64,000 nt of DNA from Effrenium voratum (GCA_963377175.1 CAUJNA010000196.1:86001-150000), one strand, 5' to 3'; positions 31,950 to 43,185 are shown, numbered from the stretch's first letter. Notes: generated from the sequence alone by a model not told the origin. Numbers and translations are program-made.

Positions 31950-32954
31950 CTCGCGCCGTTTGCGCGCGGTGGTGCCGGGCGTTGGAGCATTTGGCGCCAA
32001 GAGTCTTCAAAAAACAGCCACTGACGTCACTGACCGGCTGCCCAAAACACCCGAAAATATACTTGTGTGATGTTTTGCTTTAGGGGGCTCCAAAGGTACC
32101 CTCGAAAAAGACATACATCTGACTTCAGGGATTCGCACGTAGGAGGCAAGCCGTGGTTGGACGCTAATGGCCGAGTGACCGCTGCCACTGCCATGGCTTC
32201 CAGGGTGGCAAAACCAAGGATTGGCTTATGGGTAGCCGACTGACTGGTCGATCCTACATTCTTAATGCAAGGAGCCTGCTAGTTGTCAGGGACAGCACCC
32301 AACCGCCGCCAAGCTTCACGTTGCCATCGCGACCCACAAAGCCGTTCTGCCACCTCAGCTACGGCGAATGGTCAAAGTGGGCACATGATCAAAGTGGGCA
32401 CCAGGATGCCATTGAAGCACACAAAACAAAGCCTGCGTATGTGCTGCCGGAGCAACTTTTGCAACCAGGTGGGAATGGTCATAGAATAAATTGTTCCAGG
32501 CGTGTGAAATACAACACTAACTTGTTAAACATACTTCCTTTGAAGGGGCAAGGCTCGCCGACCCCATGTCCAAGTGTTGTTTATGATTGTGTTTCTAGAT
32601 ATATGCGCATATAACTGTATTTGTACAATCAGGCAAGCAAACAAACTAGAGGACGAGTGGCCCGGAAGCATGGAGGCAAGTTAGTTGTTAGCGATCAAGT
32701 AGTCTAGTCGCGACAAGCTGCACACAGACAAATTCCGCTTTTTGTCAGTAGCTCGAATATGGTACTAAAAGTTGAGGAATTTCATGCACTTCTCAGTGCA
32801 GGTTCTCCCTGCTCATCGCGATCTTGCCCACCATCATGTCGCGCGTGTAGATCGAGTGGCTCGGCATGTGGATCTCGATGATGCATACCATGCTTCGGGC
32901 GGCTCCAACATGAACAAACAGGCAGCAAGCAAACTACCGCGATGTTGATTAGCG

Positions 32955-34130
32955 CTAGCTTGAACCAACCACCAGGCGCGTGGTGCGGAAGGCGAGGCGG
33001 GGGAGAACCAACACCTGAGGCACCGTGGAGAAACCACCACCACCTGGGCGAAGCGAAACTGGAGCGAAGCTCCTGGACATGCAGGCAACTTACAAATGCA
33101 AATGCAGAAGTGTGGCACGGAGGTTGTTCAATCTGCTGATGTTGTCCGGCTTCACTCGGCTTCCCTTGGCTTCACTCGAGTGCAACAGCGTGCAGGCAGC
33201 ACAACTGCTCAAGCATGTTATGTAGGTTGTTCAATCTGCTGATGTTGTCTGGCTTCACTCGGCTTCCCTCGGCTTCACTCGACAGGCAAACGTGGAGTCC
33301 ACACTAAGCGCTCAAGCATGTCACGCAGGTTGCTCAATGTGCTGATGTTTTCAAAGTGGCAGCATCGAGGAAGATCGCGAAGCGCATGTTAAAAGATACG
33401 GCGGCTGCATGCTGCGCGCGAAGCTGTGCGTGGCGGCGGTGTGTGATGCTGCGCGCGATGCTGCGCAGGACGTGGGTGTGACAAAACAAGACTAAAACAT
33501 AACACAGTAATAAATCACACGCGCCACATGCCCAGGTGCTTGAGAGCCCCGCCGCGCGTCAAGCCGGAACATAGGAACTGCTCCGCAGCTAACTCTACGC
33601 GGCAAAGGGCGAGAATTGCTCCGCGCCAGCTTGAACCAACCACCAGGCGCGTGGCGCGGAAGGCGAGGCGGGGGAGAACCAACACCTGAGGCACCGTGGA
33701 GAAACCACCACCACCTGGGCGGAGCGAGACCGGAGCGCAGGAAACTTACATAACGAGGTCTCAATGCAAACGCACAAGCGTGTCATGTAGGTTGCTCAAT
33801 CTGCTGATGTTGTCCGGCTTCACTCGGCTTCCCTTGGCTTCCCTCGGCTTCACTCAAGTGCAACAGCGTGCAAGCAGCACAAATGCTCAAGCGTGTCATG
33901 TAGGTTGTTCAATCTGCTGATGTTGTCCGGCTTCACTCGGCTTCCCTCGGCTCCACTCAAGTGCAACATCGTGCAATGAGCACAAATGCTCAAGCTGCTG
34001 ATGTGAGTTGTTCAATCTGCTGATGTTGTCCGGCTTCACTCGGCTTCCCTCGAAGAGCAAAACGTGGAGTCAGTGCAAGCGCTCAAGCGTGTCACGCAGG
34101 TTGCTCAATGTGCTGATGTTGTCTGGCAGC
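32955..34130. repeat. Dispersed and tandem repeats in the right half of Hel-1
   Basis: Six or more copies of a ~46-bp phrase (TCAATCTGCTGATGTTGTC, CGGCTTCACTCGGCTTCCCT) occur between 33,125 and 34,125. A ~105-bp block (AGCTTGAACCAACCACCAGG onward) is duplicated at 32,960 and 33,630. CTGCGCGCGATGCTGCGC-type runs lie at 33,410 and 34,200. No supported gene. Confidence 0.8.
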
Positions 34131-34193
34131 TTCTCTTACCAACTTTTCGAGAATTACTTCGCCTGTCGCCTATGTTGCTTCCGGGCCACTCGT
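34128..34193 (+). mobile_element. Nested right-end fragment of a Helentron-like copy
   Basis: ACCAACTTTTCGAGAATTAC followed by TTGCTTCCGGGCCACTCGTC. This is the right end of the same element family, in the opposite orientation to Hel-1 and lacking the last CTAG. It is a nested or rearranged relic. Confidence 0.55.
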
Positions 34194-34524
34194 CTGCATG
34201 CTGCGCGCCAAGGTGTGCGTGGCACGGTGCGTGACGCTGCGCGCGATGCTGCGCATGCTGTGGCATATGATGCTGCGCGTGAGGCTGCGCGTGGCGGACT
34301 TTGACTCGAGCGTGCGTCGCGCCGGAGTTTTCCGCCTGCGCACAAGCAAGAAGCAAAAGCCTAGAGCGCTCGTGACTCGCTCGCATTGTTGTTGCTCGTC
34401 GCGTGCGAGGCGGGTGTCACGCACTTGCAGACAGTCTGCCACTGAGACAACAGAGCTTCGAAAACATTCGCCTGCTCGTTGCACTCAGCAACAAGCCGTG
34501 CATCACTACCTGCGCGCTCAGTCT

Positions 34525-35013
34525 CTACTCACTCACGAGGTAATTATGCTGACCGGAGGAGTCACAAAGATCACGCTCGCCAAGGTCGTCCTTGCAGTCG
34601 CCGAAGTCTAACCGCCAAGAAGTTCGACTTTGCTCCACCGCGTACAGAGCCCACAGCACGTATCTCCGATGACGCCATGGACGAAGGCCAGGGCGCTTCT
34701 CGAGCAAGAGATCAATTGCGCTCGCAGCAGAAAAGCCGTAGGCTACAATGAGCCACGCGCAGAGCGCGCCAGCGCTGCGTTTGATGCCGCCAAAGCAATG
34801 GAACAAGACTTGCATGTCTTTCTTTTCGCAGACGTGAAGTTTGGCCAACCTCCAAAGCTGGCAACAGAGGTGCTTCCAATGCGTGAAGCAGTCCAGAGCA
34901 CACTGCCGGAGCTGGTCCGCGCTGTTGCGCGGCTGCTTTACAGTCCAGTCCTCTAGGTGTCCTTGGAGATGACGAGCGCCAAAGTCTGCGAAGCCCTGGC
35001 AGCGCCAGCAACT
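34525..35013 (-). CDS. Dual-specificity phosphatase-like (PTP P-loop) protein, partial
   Basis: An open minus-strand frame of about 160 codons, free of stops from 35,013. It contains VLFHCFGGIKRSAGALCAWL: H-C-x5-R-S is the catalytic P-loop of cysteine-dependent phosphatases. The next segment, VAYGFSAASAIDLLLEKRPG, matches the helix after the P-loop with the usual A-I-x-x-L-x-x-x-R-P. A C-terminal tail LRPWRHRRYVLWALYAVE follows. The Cys and Arg are intact; a general-acid Asp loop is not identified (HLEDWTV upstream is a candidate). No in-frame ATG precedes the domain, so an upstream exon is needed; TTCGCAG|AC near 34,990 is a possible acceptor. It starts where homology between Hel-1 and Hel-3 ends and lies ~130 bp downstream of the J-domain gene on the same strand. 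Confidence 0.65.
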   Translation of the reverse strand, partial: SCWRCQGFADFGARHLQGHLEDWTVKQPRNSADQLRQCALDCFTHWKHLCCQLWRLAKLHVCEKKDMQVLFHCFGGIKRSAGALCAWLIVAYGFSAASAIDLLLEKRPGLRPWRHRRYVLWALYAVEQSRTSWRLDFGDCKDDLGERDLCDSSGQHNYLVSE

Positions 35014-35142
35014 TCAAGGACGCCAGGGAAAAAAATCCGCCTGCGCCGCACAGACCGGAAGGTCCAGGAGCTGTGGAATGCAGAGCCAGTCGGCGACGTT
35101 TCGGAAAGATCCGCCTGCGCCGCACAGACCGCCCGCCGTCCA

Positions 35143-35787
35143 TCACAGCTTCAGCTTTCCAAAGAAGTCCACCAAGTCATCGTCAAGCGGGAAGCCATTA
35201 GCTCCATCTAGCGCCCATTCTTCTGCGCCCTTGCCGCAAGAGGTGCAGCCAACATCGAAGTCCGGCGAGTCAGCAAAGAAGCGCAAGCATGTCAGGCAGC
35301 GATCCTCCGCTGCGTACAAGAACAAGTACTCCCTCATCTTCTTGGCCGTCTTTTGGCCGTGCTTCTTGAAGAACTTCTTGCAGTGTGGAGCGTGAAAGCA
35401 AGGTCCCACATCCACCGGAGGATGCGGCGCAGCCTTGGGCGCAGAAGTAGAGGATGCCGACTTGGAAGCAGGCTTTGCCGATGGAAAGCGACCAGTTTGC
35501 CGGTATCCCCATGGATCCTCTTCGCCAGCAGCACGCGGCTCTTCACGGCGGGAAGAGGCAGCGGACGACTGGTCTCCTTGACGAAAATCACGGAAGTCGT
35601 CCCAGGCTGCCAGGACAGCTCTCACTCGCTCCGGATCCACCTGCGGCGTGCAGCTGTTGGCCTGCTTGTCAGGATGGTTCTGGCGAAGCCACTGGAAGTA
35701 CTTCTTCTTCACGTCTGCGAAAGGCACCGTGAAAGCATCCACGTTCTCAAAACCCAGCTCTGACAACAAAGAACCGAAAGGAGCCAT
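35143..35787 (-). CDS. J-domain (DnaJ-like) protein with Cys-rich C-terminal region, Hel-1 copy
   Basis: A 214-aa intronless frame. I start at MAPFGSLLSELGF (35,787) because GCAGCCATGG is an ideal start context, although the frame extends 34 codons upstream. Residues 1-65 form a J domain: ADVKKKYFQWLRQNHPDKQA holds helix II and the HPD triad that stimulates Hsp70 ATPase. The middle is Ser/Pro/Ala-rich. The C-terminal 85 residues contain CFHAPHC, CLTC and CTSC pairs, a possible metal site, ending DLVDFFGKLKL. It differs from the Hel-3 copy at only one residue in this frame (E for A in GEEDPWG). A near-identical copy with an open frame suggests recent spread and perhaps function. Confidence 0.8.
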   Translation of the reverse strand: MAPFGSLLSELGFENVDAFTVPFADVKKKYFQWLRQNHPDKQANSCTPQVDPERVRAVLAAWDDFRDFRQGDQSSAASSRREEPRAAGEEDPWGYRQTGRFPSAKPASKSASSTSAPKAAPHPPVDVGPCFHAPHCKKFFKKHGQKTAKKMREYLFLYAAEDRCLTCLRFFADSPDFDVGCTSCGKGAEEWALDGANGFPLDDDLVDFFGKLKL

Positions 35788-36279
35788 GGCTGCAAATGAT
35801 GCGATGTATCTTTTTTCTACAACTCGATAAATCAGGTCGGGAAGCCGTGTCGCCCTAATCAACTGTCGACGCAAACATTCTCTGGGCAAGCTCCGCTACT
35901 GAGACACTCATGACATCCAAGCTTCGGCTACTATTGCTCTTGTCAGCTGCCTATCACTCCAAAATCCAACTGCGCATGTTTATTTTACAAGCCAATTACA
36001 AAAGCCAACTGCCCAATCTCACTTCACAAGCCAATGACAACTGCCAACTGCCCAATCTCACTTCACAAGCCAAATGCACTGTCCCAAAACACAAGCCAAA
36101 TTTTCGAGTGTTACTTCACTATCCTAAAACGCAAACTAACTTCTCGGGCGTTTCTTCGGCATCGTAAAGCGCACGTATTTTTTTCAGGCGTTACATTGCA
36201 AGCCGACTTTTCCTTTTCTACCTTCTCTTCTCGATTCTGAGTTCTTTCTTCTTTTTCCGGCGGAGCTGGGGAGACGCTC

Positions 36280-36395
36280 TCCGCGCCGAGATAGGTCCGC
36301 AAGTGCTTTGTGCAAGTGCTCTGTGCAAGTTGCTCTGCGCAAGTTGCTCTGCGCAAGTTGCTCTGAGCAAGTGCTGCCGGAGCTGTGGGAATGTA
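36280..36395 (-). repeat. AGAGCAACTTGCGC short tandem repeats upstream of the J-domain gene
   Basis: Four or five units of GCAGAGCAACTTGC type between the 61-bp array and the J-domain gene leader; the same block occurs three times in Hel-3. Confidence 0.7.
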
Positions 36396-36815
36396 CTTCG
36401 CGTACTATTTTTTTGTACTTAAAAGTTGTGATTTTCCAGCCGGAGCTGCGGGAGTGTGCTCCGCGTACTACGTTTGTACTTAAAAGTTGCGATTTTCCAG
36501 CCGGAGCTGCGGGAATGTGCTCCGCGTACTATGTTTGTACTTAAAAGTTGCGATTTTCCAGCCGGAGCTGCGGGAGCACGCTCCGCATACTACGTCTGTA
36601 CTTAAAAGTTGCGATTTGCCAGCCGGAGCTGCAGGAGCACGCTCCGCGTACTACGTCTGTACTTAAAAGTTGCGATTTGCCAGCCGGAGCTGCAGGAGCA
36701 CGCTCCGCGTACTACGTCTGTACTTAAAAGTTGCGATTTGCCAGCCGGAGCTGCAGGAGCACGCTCCGCGTACTACGTTTGTACTTAAAAGCTGCGATTT
36801 TCAAGCCGGAGCTGC
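36396..36815 (-). repeat. 61-bp satellite (Hel-1 copy)
   Basis: About seven copies of a 61-bp unit with GCAGCTCCGGCTGGMAAATC, GCAACTTTTAAGTACARACG and TAGTACGCGGAGCRYRCTCC. Shared with Hel-2 (52,235-52,500) and Hel-3. Confidence 0.93.
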
Positions 36816-36819
36816 CGCG

Positions 36820-36905
36820 GACCAGGGGGGAATCGAACCCGGGACCGCGGGATTGCGAAAGCAGGCGCGCGCACCACGAGACAACTTCCAAAAGCCGTTT
36901 CGCGA
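36820..36905 (-). other. tRNA-like block with B-box (Hel-1 copy)
   Basis: On the minus strand: GTCTCGTGGTGTGCGCGCCT, then CCCGGGTTCGATTCCCCC. GGTTCGATTCC is a perfect pol III B-box, and GTGGTGTGCGCG resembles an A-box/D-arm. The T-stem pairs at only three of five positions and no anticodon stem forms, so it is a tRNA-derived relic, not a working tRNA. It always sits at the head of a 61-bp array. Confidence 0.5.
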
Positions 36906-36924
36906 GCAAGAAAATCGCACGGCG

Positions 36925-37265
36925 CCACAGCGAGAGCGCTTCGACACGCACGATCTCCGCAGAGGGTTCGCCGGGCTCAAGACAAATTCGCACGGCGCCA
37001 CAGCGAGAGCGCTTCGACACGCACGATCTCCGCAGAGGGTTCGCCAAGGTCAAGACAAATTCGCACGGCGCCACAGCGAGAGCGCTTCGACACGCACGAT
37101 CTCCGCAGAGGGTTCGCCAAGGTCAAGACAAATTCGCACGGCGCCACAGCGAGAGCGCTTCGACACGCACGATCTCCGCAGAGGGTTCGCCAAGGTCAAG
37201 ACAAATTCGCACGGCGCCACAGCGAGAGCGCTTCGACACGCACGATCTCCGCAGAGGGGTGCGTT
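36925..37265 (-). repeat. 73-bp satellite (Hel-1 copy)
   Basis: Nearly five copies of a 73-bp unit, CTCTGCGGAGATCGTGCGTG / TCGAAGCGCTCTCGCTGTGG / CGCCGTGCGAATTTGTCTTG. The period is not a multiple of three, so long frames through it cycle and are not genes. Confidence 0.95.
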
Positions 37266-37435
37266 TCGTAAGCTCCCGTCGGGCCTACCCCCGCCATAAA
37301 AAGAAGAAGAATTAAGAGTCGAGATGTGAAGGTAGAACAGAAAAGTTAGCTTGTGTTTTTAGGATAGTGAAGTAACACCCGACAAATTAGCTTGTGCTTT
37401 TAGTAGAATGAGATAACAGCCGAAAAGTTGACATG

Positions 37436-37660
37436 AGAAGTTGGCAGGTGAAGTAACTCTCACAAGTTGACATGAGAAGTAGGCAGGTGAAGTAACTCTC
37501 GACAAGTTGGCATGAGAAGTTGGCAGGTGAAGTAACTCTCGACAAGTTGGCATGAGAAGTTGGCAGGTGAAGTAACTCTCGACAAGTTGGCATGAGAAGT
37601 TGGCAGGTGAAGTAACTCTCGACAAGTTGGCATGAGAAGTTGGCAGGTGAAGTTGGCAGC
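37436..37660 (-). repeat. 40-bp satellite (Hel-1 copy)
   Basis: Five to six copies of AACTTCTCATGCCAACTTGT / CGAGAGTTACTTCACCTGCC just inside the left end of Hel-1. Confidence 0.95.
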
Positions 37661-37698
37661 CGCTTTTAGAAGAAGAACCCTTCGCAATGCTTCCGGGA

Positions 37699-37995
37699 AC
37701 AAACAAACAAACAAATACACCAACCAAATAGACCAACCAACCAAGCAACCAAGCAACCAAGCAACCAAGCAACCAAGCAACCAAGCAACCAAGCAACCAA
37801 GCAACCAAGCAACAAACCAACCAACCAACCACCCACCCACCCACCCACCCACCCACCCACCCACCCAACCAACCAACCAACCAACCAACCAACCAACCAA
37901 CCAACACACCAACACACCAACCAAAGCGAGCCCGCAAGCAAACAAGCAAAAAAAGCAGCCAGCCAACCAAGCAAGCAAGCAAACAAACAAATTAC
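37699..37995. repeat. CAAA / CCAA / CCAAGCAA / CCAC microsatellite tract
   Basis: Blocks of (ACAA), (CCAAGCAA), (CCAC) and (CCAA) in succession. This is the target sequence into which Hel-1 inserted. Confidence 0.93.
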
Positions 37996-38239
37996 ACCAG
38001 CAGAGACCCCAAACAGTTGAGGGTTGACGGGCGAGCACAAACATGCCAACAGCTTGTGGCTTTCTGCGCTTCAACACGGATGAATCAAAATGATGCAGTC
38101 GTGAACCTGGCGCGCGTTGCGTTGCTGCACGTGTGTTGCTGGCATGCTTCGCGCTTCAGCACCGCGCCAGAACTGAGGTTGGGCAAGCGCGCGCGATGGC
38201 GGGCGAGCGCGCGCGCGTGAACGCAAGTGTGGCCGCGCA

Positions 38240-41200
38240 AGCACGCAGTCACATGGGCAGTTCAAACACACATGTCCAATTCAGACACACATGTGTGTAC
38301 ACGTGGAACACACATACGTATACGACTGAAACAGTATACATTCACCTGCGGCACACGCATAAATGTGTTGAGCTGGAAAACAAACATGTGCTTCTTGGAA
38401 AGCACACACACACATGTGCAAACGTGGAACGCACATATGTGTTCACTTACGACACGCTAATGCGTTCACGTGGAACACACATGTGTGTTCACTTGGAACA
38501 CAATGAAACGCGTGTCCAATTCAGACACACATGTGTGTACACGTGGAACACACATGCGTTCACCTGGAACACAAAGACGCGCAATTAAAGCACACATGTG
38601 TGTACGCGTGGGACACACATATGTATACCACTGGAACACAAACATGTGTCCACCTGGAACACCGCGTGTGCGATTAAAGCACACATGTGTGTACATGTGG
38701 AACACACATATGCGCACACGTGAGCAAACATAAATGCTCACCTAAATCGCACACACATGCGCGCACCTCGAAAACAATCATGCGTTTTCTGGAGCGCATA
38801 CATGTGCACACCTGGAGAGCAAATATGTCGTCAGATGCCAAAAAAGTTCATCTAGCACATACTAATGTGTTCACGTGAAACACACATCTGTTCACCTGGA
38901 ACACAAACACGTGTCCAATTGGAACACACATGTGCGTACACGTGGAACACACATATGTGCACACGTGAACACGCATATGTGCACACGTGAACACTCACAT
39001 ATATGTGCACCCGGAACACACACCCGTGTGCTCATCTGATAACAACCATGTGTTCTCCTGGAACACAAACACGTGTCCAATTGGAACACGCATGTGTGTA
39101 CACGTGAACACACATATGTGTACACGTGGGAGACGCAAATGCGCACACGTGAACACACACACATGTGCACACGTGGAACACACACATGTGTACTGCACAT
39201 GTGAACACACACATTTATGCGCGCGCGGAAAACACAGACACACACGAGTGTTCATCTGATAACAAACACGTGGTCTCCTGGAACACAACCGTGTGTCTAA
39301 TTGGAACACAACCGTGTGTACACGTGAACACACATATGTGTACACGTGAACACACACATATTTATATATATATATGCGCACCCGGAACACACACACACAC
39401 ACGTGCGTTCATCTGAAAACAAACATGTATTCACCTGAAACACAAACACGTGTCCAATTGGAACAAACATGTGTGGACACATGAACTCACAAATGTGTAC
39501 ATGTGGAACACACATATGTGTGCAAATGAACACACATACATGCGCACGCGGAGCAGACACACACACACACACACGCGTTCATCTGATAACAAACATGTGT
39601 CCTCCTGGAACACAAACACGTGTCCAGTTGGAACGCACATGTGTGCACGCGCGAACACACAATGTGTGCCGTGAACACACATACAAAAAAGTGCACGCGG
39701 AGCAGACACACACACACGTGTTCATCTGATAACAAACATGTGTTCTCCTGGAACACAACCGTGTGTCTAATTGGAACACAGACGTGTGTACACGTGAACA
39801 CACATATGTGTACACGTGAACACACACATATATACGCGCACCCGGAACACACACACACGAGTGTTCATCTGAAAACAAACATGTGTTCACCTGGAACACA
39901 AACACGTGTCCATTGGAACACACATGTGTGTACACGTGAACACACATATGTGTACACGTGGGAGACGCAAATGCGCACACGTGAACACACACATGTGCAC
40001 ACGTGCAACACACACATGTGTACTGCACATGTGAACACACACATTTATGCGCGCGCGGAAAACACAGACACACACGAGTGTTCATCTGATAACAAACACG
40101 TGTTCTCCTGGAACACAACCGTGTGTCTAATTGGAACACAGACGTGTGTACACGTGAACACACATATGTGTACACGTGAACACAGCACACGTGGAACACA
40201 CACATGTGTACTGCACATGTGAACACACACATTTATGCGCGCGCGGAAAACACAGACACACACGAGTGTTCATCTGATAACAAACACGTGTTCTCCTGGA
40301 ACACAACCGTGTGTCTAATTGGAACACAGACGTGTGTACACGTGAACACACATATGTGTACACGTGAACACACACATATATATGCGCACCCGGAACACAC
40401 ACACACACGTGCGTTCATCTGAAAACAAACATGTATTCACCTGAAACACAAACACGTGTCCAATTGGAACACACATGTGTGGACACGTGAACACACAAAT
40501 GTGTGCACGTGGAACACACATATGTGTGCAAATGAACACACACACATGCGCATGCGGAGCAGACACACACACACACACGTGTTCATCTGATAACAAACAT
40601 GTGTCCTCCTGGAACACAAACACGTGTCCAGTTGGAACGCACATGTGCGCACGCGTGAACACACAATGTGTGCACGTGAACACACATACAAAAAAAGTGT
40701 ATGCGGAGCAGACACACACGCACGTGTTCATCTGATAACAAACATGTGTTCTCCTGGAACACATACACGTGTCTGATAAGAATACACATGTGTGTACATG
40801 TGAACACACATATGTGTACACGTGCAACACGCATATGTGCGCACGTGAACGCACATATGTGTACATGTGGAACACACATATGTGCACACAGGAACATACA
40901 CACACACACACATATATATATATATGCGCGCCCGGAACACGCACACACACACATGCGTACACCTGGAACACATATGTGTGTATGTCTGGAAAGCACATTT
41001 CTGTTCACCTGCAACACACATATGTGTTCACCTGGAACCCATATATGCGCTCACTTGGAACAGGCATTTGTGTTCACGTGCGACACTGGTGCAGACCTGG
41101 ATCACACAAGCATGTTTAAGCAGAACAAACTTCTGTGTTGACTTGTAACACACATATGTGTACACATGGAACACACGTGTGTGCACATGTGGAGAAACAT

Positions 41201-41290
41201 GTGCAACACAAATGTGCAACACACATGCGTTCACCTGGACAACAAAAATGTGTTCACATGGAATTTACATTTCCTGCACGCCTGGGCGAC
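38240..41290. repeat. 3-kb alternating purine/pyrimidine array rich in ACACGTG and ACATGTGT
   Basis: Built from short self-complementary phrases (ACACATGTGTGTACACGTGG, CACATATGTG) around GGAACACA spacers. From 39,030 to 40,880 a larger unit of about 141-220 bp repeats, each starting near GTTCATCTGATAACAAACA and including CTCCTGGAACACAA and CCAATTGGAACACA. Copies start near 39,580, 39,720, 39,862, 40,081, 40,268, 40,413, 40,583 and 40,728. Frames (VHTCV/TREHTH) on both strands are repeat artefacts. Confidence 0.93.
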
Positions 41291-41432
41291 ACATAAATCA
41301 AGTTCCCGAAGCCGGCTGTGAGGCGCTATTCCATGGGGCTCTGCCTTGAACAACGCTTGTGTTTTATATGCGTGTTCCAAGTAGGAAAATAGTGTTCGTG
41401 TACGATCAATCTAGCTTTTTTGCAACACATTG

Positions 41433-41820
41433 CTAGCGCGCGAGCCTGCTGCTGCTGCTGCTGCTACTACTGCTAGTACTATCAGTATCGGATGCGTCTC
41501 CAGCAGTTACAGGCTTCAGCTTAGCAAAAGCTTTCCGGCGCATTGCGCTTCTTTCTCGCTTAGCTGCACAGTGTCTTTCGTATCGATTGCTAAAGTGCTT
41601 TGATCGTATTGTGGCAACTCTTCGTATCGATTCAGTAAAGCATTTGCTTTCGCAGGGAAATACGCAACCCAATTCTTCCGTATGCTCGGTACAAGGCATC
41701 CCTGCCGTCTTGCCTCAGCCGTTGTTTCTCCCCTTTGTCCAGCAAATCGCACTCCATGATAATTGCATGCGAGGAGAGCGGAAGCAAATTTGGATTGAAG
41801 CGTAACTGGGAACCGGTCAC
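41433..41820 (-). CDS. Small basic protein with poly-Ser tail, interrupted frame
   Basis: One minus-strand frame reads SHAIIMECDLLDKGEKQRLR then QDGRDALYRAYGRIGLRI and stops. The frame one base over continues with KHFSNRYERHCAAKRERSAM then RRKAFAKLKPVTAGDASDTD and a run of nine Ser before SRLAR and a stop. Both parts look protein-coding and overlap at about 41,660-41,700, so there is either a frameshift or a small intron. The Ser run comes from a (CTG)n-type repeat. Family not recognised. Confidence 0.4.
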
Positions 41821-41821
41821 A

Positions 41822-42230
41822 GCTGACCACTGCGCTAGCGCCTTGCTAGCGCGCGGCTAGCGCGGGTTCGCCGTATTTTTTGGAGTCACGGCGACCATCT
41901 GTGTGGATTTGACAAATTAAGGCCACGTAAGATGAAGGTAAACGTGCGGGCTGGCTTCAAGTACTAAGTAAGAACTGCAACATTACACCCTTGAAAGCCA
42001 CGCAAAGCCCATCGCGGCAACCCACGCGCCAACTCTTGGAAACCAAGATCACCGAAGACCCTAGCGCAAACCAAGCGCCATCCTAGCGCCTCCAGTGGGG
42101 AGCGGGCAATCCATTGGTATTTGCAGGACTCCGCTTTGTGTGAATGAAAAACTGCACAAAGTGACTGCGACGGTGGCCTCTGTAGACTAAACCCCCTTAC
42201 TAGGAATTTTGACCGGATCGCATATGTGTT
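41822..42230. other. No gene recognised; GCTAGCGC palindromes
   Basis: 41,832-41,868 contains several GCTAGCGC/GCGCTAGC units. The rest looks unique. Another GGAACACA-type fragment at 42,240-42,370 belongs with the 38-41 kb array. Confidence 0.4.
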
Positions 42231-42796
42231 TTATCAGAACAATCGCATGCTTTCACCTGGAACACAAACATGTGCTGACGTGGAACACACTCATGTGGTC
42301 ACATGCAAAAAGTGCGTGTTCACTTGGAACGCGCCGATGTGGTCAGCTGGAACACACCAAGAACACACAATCATTTACTTGAAGCACTCGTACGTGCATC
42401 CGCAGCATGCTGCCTGTGGCTTGATCAAGCGCACGCGCGCGCTCAAACACACGTTTCTGAGCCTCAAACACACATGCGTGCCCGCGGAATACACCGCGAA
42501 TGACCAGGGAGCCGTGCCAGGCATCCAGGCTGGGGGACAACAAGAAGGAGACAAAGGGAGACAAATGAACCCGTCCGCCCGGAGAGCCGTGCCAGACATC
42601 CAAGCTGGGAGACAAACGAATCCGTCCACCCAGAGAGCCGTGACAGGCATCCAGGCTGGGAGACAACCGGGGCCAAATAAAGGGAGACAAAGGGAGACAA
42701 ATGAATCTGTCAGGCAAATGAAGGGAGAGGAACCCGTCCGCCGGGAGAGCCGGGACAACCCCAGGCGCCAAGAGCACCACTGGGTATCTCGGCCGA

Positions 42797-43185
42797 TTTA
42801 ACTCCAGCGTGATTCACGTTTGTTTCACCGGGGGGTTAACAGAGCCTTCTCGTAGCTGAAGCCGTGCACCGCAGCGCACCGCTCTCGTCAGCTCGGGACT
42901 CCAAATGCGAGCAAGGACAGAGAGAGGCCGCAACTGATAACGAGGCACTGAACGAACAGACAGGGTGTAGCCAACGATAGACAAGGAAGACGACCCACCA
43001 CGAGCCCAAGCAAAATCGAAGTCCAGATGAAGGGCAGACAGAGGACCCTGTCCCCAACATCCACAAGACAAGGAATGACCGAAGCCAGGGCCGAAGCCGA
43101 AGGCAAACCAGACCCCGCCAAAAGGACAGAACCGCGGGAAGTGAAGGAAACCGCGGAGCGTGAGTGCCACACATCCAGGCTGGGA
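42797..43185. repeat. Direct duplication (copy 1) between satellite arrays
   Basis: Begins TTTAACTCCAGCGTGATTCA and runs to the next CATCCAGGCTGGGAGACAAC. Matches 44,100-44,450 closely, with a ~36-bp segment (GGACTCCAAATGCGAGCAAG region) present only here. A minus-strand frame (FLHFPRFCPFGGVWFAFGFG) is open in both, but I do not recognise it. Confidence 0.85.

Larger units (their letters stand above)
32646..37698 (-). mobile_element. Helentron/Helitron2-like element Hel-1, 5.05 kb, carrying genes
   Basis: Read on the minus strand, the left end is TCCCGGAAGCATTGCGAAGG and the right end is ATGCTTCCGGGCCACTCGTC followed by CTCTAG. The 10-11-bp inverted repeats (CCCGGAAGCAT/ATGCTTCCGGG) are offset: 1 nt from the left end and 15 nt from the right. 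The element sits in an ACAA microsatellite. The flanks AAGCAAACAAA and ACAAACAAACAAATAC join into a continuous repeat, with insertion at A|A (T|T on the element strand) and no larger target duplication. These are features known for Helentron-type rolling-circle elements. No Rep/helicase frame is present, so it is non-autonomous. Interior: satellites, a tRNA-like block, a J-domain gene and a phosphatase-like frame. Confidence 0.7.

Noticed and set aside
32646..37698. Hel-1 considered as a cut-and-paste DNA transposon with terminal inverted repeats
   Set aside because: The inverted repeats are not terminal at the right end (15 nt inside), there is no target-site duplication, the insertion is at T|T, and no transposase is present. 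A rolling-circle type fits better.
38133..41148. Many 60-230-codon frames with HTCVFTWNT or CVFTCAH motifs on both strands
   Set aside because: They come from the ACACGTG/GGAACACA array, are open on both strands and lack any conserved non-repeat core.
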